A stretch of DNA of 64,000 nt from Polaribacter ponticola (lineage in GTDB: Bacteria; Bacteroidota; Bacteroidia; Flavobacteriales; Flavobacteriaceae): positions 2,201,001-2,265,000 of the forward strand of contig NZ_JAOSLC020000003.1 in the NCBI RefSeq assembly GCF_026191475.2, read 5' to 3'. The notes below the pieces were generated by a model that was not told the DNA's origin, did not search any database, and saw only the letters and a list, made by a program, of their open reading frames with translations. This document shows positions 39,272-48,742 of this stretch, piece by piece (the first letter of the stretch is position 1; each line of letters begins with the position of its first letter). Position numbers and translations under genes: made by a program.

Positions 39272-40000
39272 TTATTTTATGTGATCCTTTATTACTTTTT
39301 CTGTTTTTGCTAATAGTTCATCAAAAGGTAAAGAATCTATTTTTATTGGTTGATGTGTTGTTATTTTAATCGGACTAAAAATACCTAATGGGAATTTACC
39401 GTATTTAAAAACTTTCCACGAGTTGTTTATAGTTAAAGGTACAACATACCCTTCTTTATTGTATTTGCTAAGTACTTTTAATCCGTTAGGTGCAAAGTTT
39501 TTAGGTTTACCATTTCTACTTCTAGTTCCTTCTGGAAAAATAACTGCAGACCATTTATTTTTATTTATGTTTTTAGCAAATTTTGCTAAAGTAGATATTG
39601 CTTGTTTGGGGTCTTTCCTATCAATTAAAGCAGCTCCGCCATTTCTTAAATTAAACGAAATACTTGGTATGCCTTTACCTAACTCAATTTTTGAAACAAA
39701 TTTTGGATGGTATTTTCTAAATGCCCAAATAATAGGAGGTATGTCGAACATTCCTTGATGATTTGAAACAAAAATTATAGTTGTGTTTTCTGGTATTTTT
39801 TGCTTGTTTTCTACAGAAACATTTATTCCTAATGTAATTAATGATTTTGTTAAAAACCAATTCATATAATCTACTACAAATTTATGACCTTTATAACCAA
39901 AAATTTTTAAACCAATCCATTGTATAGGGTGAAAAATCAATAATAAAGAAAAAAATACTATTGCAAATATAGATGAGAATATAAAGCTTATAATTTTCAT
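39272..40000 (-). CDS. plsC: 1-acyl-sn-glycerol-3-phosphate acyltransferase
   Basis: Adds the second acyl chain in phospholipid synthesis. The 242-residue protein has an N-terminal hydrophobic segment (about 4-25), the catalytic NHQGMFD (NHx4D) and the glycerophosphate-binding FPEGTRSRNGKP. A proline-rich FPLGIFSPIKI region precedes the C-terminus. It sits 2 bp after the cytochrome-b-like membrane gene and 3 bp before the desaturase gene, which indicates one operon for membrane lipids. PlsC is the best family match; other LPLAT enzymes acting on ornithine lipids cannot be excluded. Confidence 0.88.
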   Translation of the reverse strand: MKIISFIFSSIFAIVFFSLLLIFHPIQWIGLKIFGYKGHKFVVDYMNWFLTKSLITLGINVSVENKQKIPENTTIIFVSNHQGMFDIPPIIWAFRKYHPKFVSKIELGKGIPSISFNLRNGGAALIDRKDPKQAISTLAKFAKNINKNKWSAVIFPEGTRSRNGKPKNFAPNGLKVLSKYNKEGYVVPLTINNSWKVFKYGKFPLGIFSPIKITTHQPIKIDSLPFDELLAKTEKVIKDHIK

Positions 40001-40002
40001 GT

Positions 40003-40424
40003 TTAGAACCAGTTACTCCAAGGGATTCTTGATAAAATCAATAATAAGGCAATACCATAAAATATAGCAAAAGTTTTAAATTTTGCAGCATCTTCTGTTT
40101 TCTTTTTGTGTTTAGACCAACCAATTGTAATAAAAATAATAGCTAATATCATCATTACAGGATGTTCTACTGCTAATAATCTAGTAGCTTTATCTCCCAT
40201 AACTTCACCACCGTTTTCTTTAAGAGCTTTAAACCAAGGAGACATAAAGTACCAGCCTAAGCCTATTAATAATTGAATATGTGTTACAATTAAGGTAAAT
40301 AACCCTATGCGTAAATCTTTATCTGTGAATTCTTTTTTTGTATTAGACCAATAATTGCATTCACAACTGCAAAAATAAGAATTGCTAAAACTAAATAAGC
40401 CCAATAAGAATGTATGTCTTTCAT
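40003..40424 (-). CDS. Small four-helix membrane protein (cytochrome-b-like), frameshifted
   Basis: Restored across a shift, this is a protein of about 140 residues with four hydrophobic helices: YWAYLVLAILIFAVVNAIIG, then IGLFTLIVTHIQLLIGLGWY, a third containing EHPVMMILAIIFITIGW, and a last ending ILSRIPWSNWF. Conserved His in THIQ and EHP could bind haem, but this is only suggestive. The true ATG is at 40424. After QKK, one A is missing from the A7 run (40333-40339, read as T on the plus strand), shifting into the 133-aa frame, whose first ~24 residues are nonsense. It leads the plsC-desaturase operon by 2 bp. Confidence 0.65.
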
Positions 40425-40470
40425 AATGTTGTAGTTCGTTTTTAATAATGTAAAGTTACTAATTTTGCAT

Positions 40471-40499
40471 AAAAAAACCACCTCGAAAGAGGTGGTTTT
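40471..40499 (-). terminator. Terminator after the TonB receptor/lipoprotein operon
   Basis: AAACCACCTC / GAGGTGGTTT with a GAAA tetraloop; on the minus strand the stem is followed by seven T. It lies about 20 bases after the lipoprotein stop. Confidence 0.88.
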
Positions 40500-40521
40500 A
40501 TATTATTTAAATGAAATACGA

Positions 40522-42108
40522 TTATTGTAAAACATAATCAGCTCCAACTTTAATTACGTTTGTTGTTCTAGTACTGTTTGTACCATCATAAACTGCGTAA
40601 GTAACAGAGAATTTTTGTCCTTCTTCAGAAGAAGGGAAGTTTGCTTTTAATATAGTATTAATTTTAACTAAACGAGCTTCAATTTTTTCTTCATCCTTTC
40701 CTGTTCTAACATCGAAATTGTTGTATCTATCATTACCAACTAAAGCATAATCTGCATTTGTTAATGTGTATTTAATAGTATTATCTGGAACCCAGTTTGT
40801 ACCATCATGTCCAAATTTTAAAATTGTATCAATTACAGTAGGAATTGCATTCCAAACCGAACCATCAAATACATAGTTTACATTTTCAGTATTTAAAGAA
40901 CCACTATATAAATCGTATTGTACCGCAACAAAATCATCAGCAGCTGCAAATTGATATAGAGTTTCTAAGTAAATTCCTATTTTATAAAGAGCTTCATCTT
41001 CATTACTAAAGTTAGGGTAACTTTGCCCCATAACTGCATATTCAGCACGGCTGAAAGTAATAGGAGCAGCCCAAGAACCTGTATAAGTAAATCTTGTTGT
41101 TTTAGAAATAACTGTAGCTTCTACTAAAAGGTATCCAGAACCATCAAATTCTAAAAGCATGTTTAAAGTAGTATTCGTACCATTATAAACAGCATAAGTA
41201 ACAAAGTATTGATCACCACTAACTGAAGAAGGGAAGTTGTTTAATAAAATAGTTTCTATTTTAGCTCTTCTTGCTTCTACAGTTTCTTCGTCTTTACCTT
41301 CTCTTGTATCAAAGTTATTGTATTGTCCATTACCTACAGAAGCAAAATCTGCATCTGTTAAAGTATAACCGTTAATTAAAACATATTCACTAGAAGCATT
41401 TAATTGTAATAACATTTGTAACACACCGGCAGAACCATCATAAATAGCATAAGAAACTAAATATTGTTGTCCAACAGCTGCATCAGGGAAATTGTTAAGT
41501 AAAATAGTTTCTATTTTAGCTCTTCTAGTTTCAATTTCTTCTTCAGCTCTACCAGATCTAATGTCAAAATTATCATATTGTCCGTTTCCAACTAAATCAA
41601 AATCATCATCAGTTAAAGTATACTCTATTTGAGGAGCTAAAGTGTTATATGTTAAATCTACAACACTACCATTTGGTTCAGAAGGAAATTGAGCTCCTAA
41701 AAAAGCATTAAAATCTCCACTTGTATTTAAACTAGTTGCCCCAAAATCTGTATAATCTGCATCTGTAAGTGTATAAGCTTCAAAATTAATAGGGCTATAT
41801 AACTTATAAGTTATTGCAGCAGATGAAGCTTCATTAATAGATCCATCAGATTTATAAGTAACTCCTAATGCAGGATATGTATCAGTTATAAAAGCTGGTA
41901 ACATTGATTTTGCATCATCTATAGAACTAAAGTTACCGAAAGATAATTCTAAAGTTTTATAATCTTCATCTGATAATGTACGTGTAACATCACCTACAAT
42001 TGCATCTAAATTTGTTTTAGTATCGATTTCTTCATAAATGTCTTCCATTGGGTTACATGACGTAAACAGCAAAGAAAGTATTGCGAAAGAATAAAATATT
42101 TTTTTCAT
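40522..42108 (-). CDS. Lipoprotein with six imperfect repeats, partner of a TonB receptor
   Basis: A 528-residue surface or periplasmic lipoprotein. The signal is MKKIFYSFAILSLLFTSC, with lipobox Cys18. The mature part consists of about six imperfect units of 60-90 residues, each opening with a YTLTDADYALVGN-like motif followed by an acidic helix (DEETVEARRAKIETILLNNFP) and a V-T-Y-A-V-Y-D-G strand. Units three, four and six are closest, and units one, two and five are diverged. I do not know this repeat by name. It sits 22 bp after the TonB-dependent receptor gene, ahead of a strong terminator, so the pair probably forms a receptor-lipoprotein uptake system. The ligand is not evident. Confidence 0.75.
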   Translation of the reverse strand: MKKIFYSFAILSLLFTSCNPMEDIYEEIDTKTNLDAIVGDVTRTLSDEDYKTLELSFGNFSSIDDAKSMLPAFITDTYPALGVTYKSDGSINEASSAAITYKLYSPINFEAYTLTDADYTDFGATSLNTSGDFNAFLGAQFPSEPNGSVVDLTYNTLAPQIEYTLTDDDFDLVGNGQYDNFDIRSGRAEEEIETRRAKIETILLNNFPDAAVGQQYLVSYAIYDGSAGVLQMLLQLNASSEYVLINGYTLTDADFASVGNGQYNNFDTREGKDEETVEARRAKIETILLNNFPSSVSGDQYFVTYAVYNGTNTTLNMLLEFDGSGYLLVEATVISKTTRFTYTGSWAAPITFSRAEYAVMGQSYPNFSNEDEALYKIGIYLETLYQFAAADDFVAVQYDLYSGSLNTENVNYVFDGSVWNAIPTVIDTILKFGHDGTNWVPDNTIKYTLTNADYALVGNDRYNNFDVRTGKDEEKIEARLVKINTILKANFPSSEEGQKFSVTYAVYDGTNSTRTTNVIKVGADYVLQ

Positions 42109-42130
42109 TTTTAAAAGGTTTTAAAATTTT

Positions 42131-44686
42131 TTAAAATTTAATTTTTGCACTTAAACTAAATGTTCTACCGTAACCAAACCATACTAGTGGGTCACTTGCA
42201 TCTAAAGCATCAGCTATATATTCTGTGTTAAATAAGTTGTTAACACGAGCTGTAAGAGTCGTATCGAATTCTCCTAAAGTAAATCCATGACGTAAACTAG
42301 CATCAAAAGTACTATAGTTTGGAGCTTTCCACGTATCACCTGGTCTTACACTAGGTTGTTTAACATCTCCTGTTTCTGTAATGTTTGCACTTCCTAAAAT
42401 ATCGAAATCTGAGTATAAGTTAGCGAAATAATTATAATCTACTGTTATACTTGTTTTATCCCAGAATTTATATAACATACCTAAGGCTGCAGTTGTTTGT
42501 GCTGCATCAGCTACTTTTAAATCTTTAATTAATAAATCTACAGTTGCAACTTGGTTTTGGTCTCCATCAAAGATTGGTGTATCTAAGATATCGTTATCCC
42601 ATTTCCAATCTCCTAAAGATAACATACCTGTTAATGTAAAGTTTCCTGTTGGTTTATAAGTAAAATCTACTTCAACTCCTTGGTGAATAGCGTTTACTCC
42701 TAAGATATTTGCAGTATAATCATCTTGACCAGCTGTTTGGTTAGGAATACTTTCTGTAAAAGTTCTATCTCTCCATTCAGTTCTGTATAAGTTTACGTTA
42801 GCAGCAAATTTTTCTCCTCTTAAACCATATCCTAATTCCATACTAAAAATCTTTTGATTTTCTGCGTCTGGGTTAATTTCTTCGTTATCAAAATTTGTAA
42901 AAACAGCACCAAAATTAGCTGGTCTTTCGAAATAACCAATGTTAGCAAAAACATTGTTTTGACCATCTAAAATGTAATTTGCTCCTGCTTTAATACTATA
43001 TCCTTGGAAATTGTATTTGTCAGAAGTTCTTAAATCACTAGTTGGAGCATATTGAAAGTAATCTACTCTTTGATAAGAAGTATTTTGGAAAGAAGTAGAA
43101 ACAAACGCATTAAAATCGTCTCCATCATATTCAATTTGTCCAAAGAAACCTAACCAACCTACATTACCATCATTATTGTAAGAAAACTTGTCTCCTACTT
43201 TTAAAGCTGCATTTGGATTGTTAACATCAGAATCATCTAAAAAGTATTGACCTCCTAATAAGTCCGTTACTTCTCTAAAGTGTTTTCCTGTATATGTTCT
43301 CCAGTCTAAACCAGCAATTAAGTTAAAGTTGTCTGTAAGTTCAGTTTTAAATGTTGATAAAACTCCATACCATTCGTGATCGTTTCTAGAAGCTCTTAAA
43401 ATTGCTTCAGAACCTAATGCACCATTAGCTCTATTAATTTCAACAATGTTATCTAAATCTACTGGTTGATCAGATCCACCTAATCTTGTTTTAAATAATT
43501 CTGTGTTAGAACCAGCAGTTCCACCACCACCACCAGTACCATAAGATACATACACAGCAGTAGATAATGAAGTTACATCACTCATTGTCCAATAGTGATT
43601 TAAAGACGTTTGAGATTTGTGATAGAAGTTATCTTCTATATGCGTTACTTGTCCGTTTTTGTATCCCCAATCTGGGTTAAAACGAATTCCAGATTCAGCA
43701 TTTCTGTAAGTAGCTATAGTACTTCTGTTTTGTCTTTGACCATGTCTCTGTGGAGACCCAAAAGTTGTGAAAGATAATTTATGATTTTCATTTATTTCTT
43801 TAGAAAAGTTAACGAAATAGTTAAAACCATTAAATTGAGTACCATCTACATATCCTTCTCCTGTAGTTTTTGCAAAAGATACTGTTGAAGCAAAACCGTT
43901 ATCCATTAAACCAGTAGATAAAGTAAAGCCATATTTTTGGTATCCATCATTACCTGTAGAAGCAATTACATTACCACCTTTTTCTACATCAGAAGTTTTA
44001 GATAAAATGTTTATTGTACCACCAATAGAAGGTACAGCAACTTTAGAAGCTCCTAAACCTCTTTGAACTTGCATAGCTGAAGTAACATCAGATAAACCAG
44101 CCCAGTTAGACCAATATACTCTTCCGTTTTCCATGTCATTAACCGGTACTCCGTTAATCATAACTGCAACGTTTTCAGAGTCAAAACCACGTAAGTTAAT
44201 ACGACCATCTCCAAAACCACCACCTGATTTTGTAGCGTACACACCTGGTGTAGATTTTAATACCTCAGGAAATTCTTGTGTTCCTAATTTTCTTTCAATG
44301 TCTGCAGCTTTAATTGTAGAAACCGCTACTGGCGTTTTTCTATCAATAGCAAATGAAGTAGCAGTAATTACAACCTCGTCTAAAGTAGCATCTTCAACTA
44401 ATTGAATTTTACCAACGTTTGTTTTTGAAGAAGAAAATGTAACTTCTTTAGTTTTGTAACCTATAAAAGAGATTACTAGAGTACCAGAATTTGAGTTAGT
44501 TTTCAAAGAAAACTTTCCATCAAAGTCAGTATCTGTTCCATTAGAAGTGCCTTTCTCTAAAACACTTGCTCCAGGCAAAGATTGATTTGTTTCATCAACG
44601 ATTGTTCCTGTAATTTTAGTTTGTCCTAAAACAGTAGCTGTTACAAAAAATAAAGCTACAAATAATAAGTTTTTAAAATTTCTCAT
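42131..44686 (-). CDS. TonB-dependent receptor with carboxypeptidase-like N-terminal domain
   Basis: An 851-residue outer-membrane transporter. A signal peptide ends around ATVLGQ, followed by a CarboxypepD_reg-like domain (ITGTIVDETNQSLPGASV, about 24-105), a plug domain with PEVLKSTPGVYATKSGGG, INLRGFDSENVAVMINGVP and a beta barrel ending in FSLSAKIKF, with a terminal aromatic as required for BAM insertion. It transcribes first, with the repeat lipoprotein 22 bp downstream. Unlike SusC proteins it is shorter and its partner is not SusD-like, so iron-complex or another small ligand is as likely as glycans. The 217-bp upstream gap shows no promoter I can support. Confidence 0.88.
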   Translation of the reverse strand: MRNFKNLLFVALFFVTATVLGQTKITGTIVDETNQSLPGASVLEKGTSNGTDTDFDGKFSLKTNSNSGTLVISFIGYKTKEVTFSSSKTNVGKIQLVEDATLDEVVITATSFAIDRKTPVAVSTIKAADIERKLGTQEFPEVLKSTPGVYATKSGGGFGDGRINLRGFDSENVAVMINGVPVNDMENGRVYWSNWAGLSDVTSAMQVQRGLGASKVAVPSIGGTINILSKTSDVEKGGNVIASTGNDGYQKYGFTLSTGLMDNGFASTVSFAKTTGEGYVDGTQFNGFNYFVNFSKEINENHKLSFTTFGSPQRHGQRQNRSTIATYRNAESGIRFNPDWGYKNGQVTHIEDNFYHKSQTSLNHYWTMSDVTSLSTAVYVSYGTGGGGGTAGSNTELFKTRLGGSDQPVDLDNIVEINRANGALGSEAILRASRNDHEWYGVLSTFKTELTDNFNLIAGLDWRTYTGKHFREVTDLLGGQYFLDDSDVNNPNAALKVGDKFSYNNDGNVGWLGFFGQIEYDGDDFNAFVSTSFQNTSYQRVDYFQYAPTSDLRTSDKYNFQGYSIKAGANYILDGQNNVFANIGYFERPANFGAVFTNFDNEEINPDAENQKIFSMELGYGLRGEKFAANVNLYRTEWRDRTFTESIPNQTAGQDDYTANILGVNAIHQGVEVDFTYKPTGNFTLTGMLSLGDWKWDNDILDTPIFDGDQNQVATVDLLIKDLKVADAAQTTAALGMLYKFWDKTSITVDYNYFANLYSDFDILGSANITETGDVKQPSVRPGDTWKAPNYSTFDASLRHGFTLGEFDTTLTARVNNLFNTEYIADALDASDPLVWFGYGRTFSLSAKIKF

Positions 44687-44903
44687 TGTTTAATTTTATA
44701 TTAATGAATGTTCTGCAAAAGTCTTGCTTTTAAAGATTTGCAATGTTAATTTAATGTTAAGTTTTAACAAAAAATTAAGAGATTAAATATAGGTAAAATT
44801 TATGTTATTGGTTATTTATCAGTAAATTAAGTGTTAACACATTTATTAACATAAAATCATTTCTAGATTAAATGAATGCTTATTATTGGTATAATGTGTT
44901 GTT

Positions 44904-46472
44904 CTATTGGTTTTTTAATAATTTATTAGCAAGTTCTTTTCCCAATTCTACTCCAAATTGGTCGTAACTATATATATTCCATAAAATTCCTTGAGTATAT
45001 ATTTTGTGCTCATATAAGGCAACTAATTTACCTAAAGATCTAGGTGTTAATTTATCAAATACAATTGCATTACTAGGTCTGTTTCCGTCAAAAACTTTAA
45101 AAGGTAATAATTGATTTATTTTATCTTCATTACCAGAAAATTTAAGTTCTAAATGTACCTCTTCTTTTGTTTTTCCAAAAGCTAAAGCCTCCATTTGTCC
45201 GTAAAAATTTGCCATTAATTTTTTATGATGATCAGTTAGGCCATATAAAGATTCTTTATAACCAATAAAATCTGCAGGAATTAATTTAGTACCTTGATGT
45301 ACTAACTGCATAAATGCATGCTGCATGTTTGTACCAGTGCTTCCCCATACAATTGTTCCTGTTTGGTAATCTACTTTATCACCATTTCTATCTACACCTT
45401 TTCCGTTACTTTCCATAACAGCTTGTTGTAAATAATCTGGTAATTTCTTTAAATATTGAGAATAGGGTAGTACAGCTTCTGTTTCTGCAAGGTAGAAGTT
45501 ATTATACCAAATACTTATTAATGCAAGTATAACAGGTATGTTTTTGTCAAAATCTGTGTTTTTATAATGATTGTCCATTTCTTCAGCGCCTTCTAGTAGA
45601 GCTTTATAGTGGTCGAAACCTACAGACAGACTTATAGACAAACCAACTGCAGACCAGAGAGAAAAACGTCCTCCAACCCAATTCCACATAGGGAAAACGT
45701 TGTTTTTGTCAATTCCAAAATTATCAACTGCTTCTAAGTTTGTAGAAACTGCCACAAAATGTTTTGGAATGTCAAATATTGTTGCAGATTTTAAAAACCA
45801 GTTTTTAATAGTTTCTGCATTAGTAATAGTTTCTTGTGTAGTAAATGTTTTAGAAACGATAACAAATAAAGTGGTTTCGGGATTTAATCTTTTTATTATT
45901 TCAGAAACATGATCACCATCTACATTAGAAACGAAATGAGAATTTAATTGGTTTTTATAAAATTGCAAAGATTCTACGATCATATCGGGTCCAAGGTCAG
46001 AACCTCCAATACCAATATTTACGATATCTGTTATTGCTTTTCCTGTGTATCCTTTCCATTTTCCTGAAATAACTTTATTACTAAAGCTTCTAATTTTTCT
46101 TAAAGCAGATTGTATTTGTGGTTTAATGTTTTTTCCATCGATTAAAACTGGCTCTTCTGTACTGCTTCTTAAAGCAGTGTGTAAAACAGCTCTTCCTTCT
46201 GTAACATTAATTTGTTTTCCAGAATATTGATTTTTAATAGCCTCTTTTAAATTAACTTCATTAGCAAGTTCAACTAGTAACTTTACAGTTTCATTAGTAA
46301 TTCTGTTTTTTGAAAAATCTACATGTAAATCATCAAACTCTAAAGAAAAATTATCTTTCCGATTTTCTTCTCTTGATAAATTTTTAATGTTAATATCTTT
46401 AACCAGATTAAAGTGATTTGATAATTTTTGCCATGCAGCAGTTTTAGTTGGGTTGATGTTTGTTATAGCCAT
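44904..46472 (-). CDS. pgi: Glucose-6-phosphate isomerase
   Basis: Interconverts glucose-6-phosphate and fructose-6-phosphate in glycolysis. The 522-residue protein has VNIGIGGSDLGP (sugar-phosphate loop), VSKTFTTQET, GGRFSLWSAVGLS and the C-terminal LYEHKIYTQG with the catalytic His/Lys region. Everything is in place and no shift is seen. Its start lies 3 bp after the stop of the M23 peptidase gene, which suggests cotranscription although the products are unrelated. Confidence 0.96.
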   Translation of the reverse strand: MAITNINPTKTAAWQKLSNHFNLVKDINIKNLSREENRKDNFSLEFDDLHVDFSKNRITNETVKLLVELANEVNLKEAIKNQYSGKQINVTEGRAVLHTALRSSTEEPVLIDGKNIKPQIQSALRKIRSFSNKVISGKWKGYTGKAITDIVNIGIGGSDLGPDMIVESLQFYKNQLNSHFVSNVDGDHVSEIIKRLNPETTLFVIVSKTFTTQETITNAETIKNWFLKSATIFDIPKHFVAVSTNLEAVDNFGIDKNNVFPMWNWVGGRFSLWSAVGLSISLSVGFDHYKALLEGAEEMDNHYKNTDFDKNIPVILALISIWYNNFYLAETEAVLPYSQYLKKLPDYLQQAVMESNGKGVDRNGDKVDYQTGTIVWGSTGTNMQHAFMQLVHQGTKLIPADFIGYKESLYGLTDHHKKLMANFYGQMEALAFGKTKEEVHLELKFSGNEDKINQLLPFKVFDGNRPSNAIVFDKLTPRSLGKLVALYEHKIYTQGILWNIYSYDQFGVELGKELANKLLKNQ

Positions 46473-46475
46473 TTT

Positions 46476-47741
46476 TTAATTTTGTGCAATAGTTTCTTTA
46501 ATTACATCTGGTTTTTCTACCTGAATTCTTTTGTGATCTAGTTGGTATTGCAGAGGTTGAATATATTTGTAAAATCTAGGTTTTACTTCTTTTTTCATAG
46601 GTTTTGCAGCTGGTAACTTTTCCCTTAGAGGATCTACTTGCCTGCCATGTTTCCAAAAACGGTAGCAAACATGTGGCCCACCAGAATTACCAGTCATTCC
46701 TACATAGCCAATTACATCTCCTTGTTTTACATATTGCCCTCTTTTTACATTTTGTTTTTGCATATGCAGGTATTGAGTAGAGTAGGTGCTGTTGTGTTTA
46801 ATTTTTACAAACTTACCGTTACCACCTCTTCTTGTAGATTCTACAACTGTTCCACTTGCGGTAGCAATAATTGGTGTTCCAATTCTAGCAGCAAAGTCGG
46901 TTCCAAAATGTGGTTTAACTTTATATCCGTAGTATTTAATTCTTCTATTTAAATTATATCTAGAAGATATTCTATATTGAAATTTAATAGGTGCTTTTAA
47001 AAATTGACTACGTAACATTTTACCAGTTTCGTCATAAAACTCAGGAATACCTAGAATAGTATCTGCAACAAATCTAAAAGCATATAAATCTTTTCCTTTA
47101 TGTTTAAAAACTGCGGATTTTACTTTTCCGTAACCAGCAAAAATTGAGTCGTCAATAAATTTTTCTTCATAAATCAATTTAAATGAATCTCCTTTTTGAA
47201 GCGCATAAAAATCTAGAGTCCAAGCATAAATATCAGCAATTCTCCATGTTAGATTTGGTTTTAATTTTAAACTATCCATTGTTACCGAAAGGTTAGAATT
47301 TATAACACCTTCAATTTCCTTTTCTAAAACTTTAATTGGTTTTTTAAAAAGAGAGGCGTCAATAATAGAATCTTTAAAATCTACAATAGTTGCGTTTATT
47401 TTATCGTGCTTATAAATAAAAATTTGAGCTTTTTCTAGAGAATCTTTACTAGCTAATATAGTGTATGGTTTTCCTGCTCTAACTCTTCTAACATCAAAAG
47501 TTTCTTTTATTGTAGAAGCTATTTCTAATATTTTAGGATAATTAACATGATGTCTATCTAAAATTGCTCCAAAACTTTCTCCGCTTTTAATTGTATCTTG
47601 AATTACTTTATAGTCCTCAATTTTATAACCAAATCTAATCTCTGGTTGTGGTTCTTTAACTTTTACGACAGGTTTAGAATCTTCATTTTTACAAGAAGAT
47701 ACAGACAAGATTATAGCTAATAAGATTATTATTTTTTTCAA
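46476..47741 (-). CDS. M23-family peptidase lipoprotein (LytM domain, degenerate HxH)
   Basis: A putative cell-wall peptidase lipoprotein. The frame is open from an ATG at 47777, but the TTG at 47741 starts a clean lipoprotein signal, LKKIIILLAIILSVSSC, and is the better start. The LytM domain lies near the C-terminus (about residues 275-375): HFGTDFAARIGTPI supplies the first His/Asp, but the second motif reads GPHVCYRFWKHG, with Cys where HxH has its last His. The region before resembles OapA/LysM-type stalk domains. It may therefore bind rather than cleave peptidoglycan, or use Cys as a ligand. It is 98 bp after the DUF3108 gene and 3 bp before pgi. Confidence 0.8.
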   Translation of the reverse strand: MKKIIILLAIILSVSSCKNEDSKPVVKVKEPQPEIRFGYKIEDYKVIQDTIKSGESFGAILDRHHVNYPKILEIASTIKETFDVRRVRAGKPYTILASKDSLEKAQIFIYKHDKINATIVDFKDSIIDASLFKKPIKVLEKEIEGVINSNLSVTMDSLKLKPNLTWRIADIYAWTLDFYALQKGDSFKLIYEEKFIDDSIFAGYGKVKSAVFKHKGKDLYAFRFVADTILGIPEFYDETGKMLRSQFLKAPIKFQYRISSRYNLNRRIKYYGYKVKPHFGTDFAARIGTPIIATASGTVVESTRRGGNGKFVKIKHNSTYSTQYLHMQKQNVKRGQYVKQGDVIGYVGMTGNSGGPHVCYRFWKHGRQVDPLREKLPAAKPMKKEVKPRFYKYIQPLQYQLDHKRIQVEKPDVIKETIAQN

Positions 47742-47839
47742 GTAAAGTATTCTTAGGGATATGTTCCAAAAATACAAATAAAATTGATTTATCTTATAAC
47801 TAATACTAGAAGTTAATAAAACGGTTTCGTGAACTCGAT

Positions 47840-48609
47840 TTAATTTTTTTGAAATGGATTTGCTAACCCTTCATAAGTTTCTAATTCAGCTCTTAAAGAA
47901 CCAACGGATAAAGATGCCATTAATTTTATTGGAATTTTATTTGCATCATCAGTTATCCAAATTGTTACGCTTTCTTGTGCTTTAAAAATTCTTCCAGATT
48001 GCACTAAAGGTCTAAAAATTAATGACTTTACTTTTCCGAATTTGGTTTTAATAACCTGTTTGCCAAGAAATCGAAGTTTAAAAGGATATATTTGAGAATC
48101 CATGAACATGTCTAATTTTATCTCATCTCCTTTCTTTAAACTTTCCGAATTTATGTTTCTTAAGTAGTAAAAAGAAGACATCATGTCTTGTACATTGGTA
48201 AAAGCTACAGAAGTATCTTTTTGTTGTGTAAAGTCTTGTACGTATGCTTTTTTAGTTTGATAATTAAAATTAGTAATTCTATGTTTTTTATATCCTCCTT
48301 CGTTAATCTTTCTTTTAAAAATATAAGGCTTTATTGTTTCTTTATCAAAATAAGACTCGTATAAGTCGTCAACTTCAAAAAACCATTTTATCATCCCAGA
48401 AGTCCAACCGGTTCCTTTTGTATAAAATACTTTTTTTCCATCTAAAACGGTTTCATTAACTTCTAAGACTGCAGTACCAGCTCTTAGAAAACCGCTATAG
48501 CTCATTTTATAGCGTAAGGATTCTCCGCTTTTAAAGGCAGTTTTTTTTCCTGACTAAAAGTAACAGTTAAGAAAAATGAGGCAAAAAATAATAATGTATA
48601 CTTTTTCAT
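47840..48609 (-). CDS. DUF3108 domain-containing exported protein, frameshifted
   Basis: Restored, this is a ~256-residue secreted protein. The ATG at 48609 begins a signal peptide (MKKYTLLFFASFFLTVTFSQ), and the reading then leaves frame at an eight-A run (48541-48548 on the plus strand). Adding one A gives QEKKTAFKSGESLRYKMSY and continues into the 221-residue downstream frame with VFYTKGTGWTSGMIKWFFEV and a terminal SVGSLRAELETYEG, typical of DUF3108. An internal ATG at 48505 makes the fragment look like a separate gene. The family's function is unknown to me; it is predicted to be a periplasmic beta-rich protein. Confidence 0.78.
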
Positions 48610-48656
48610 AAATACCAAACTTATAAAAAAGTAATGACAATTACCGTTCCAAAAAC

Positions 48657-48693
48657 AAAAAAAAGTCGATTACATAATTTTGCAATCGACTTT
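48657..48693 (-). terminator. Terminator after the tryptophan dioxygenase gene
   Basis: The stem AAAGTCGATT / AATCGACTTT with a 12-base loop is followed on the minus strand by eight T. Confidence 0.85.
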
Positions 48694-48742
48694 ACTAATA
48701 ATAAGTTAAGTATTAAAACTACTAATAGGTAAGTTTATACTA

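Noticed and set aside
47741..47777. ATG at 47777 as the M23 peptidase start
   Set aside because: It would put twelve residues before a clean lipoprotein signal; the TTG at 47741 fits the signal peptide.
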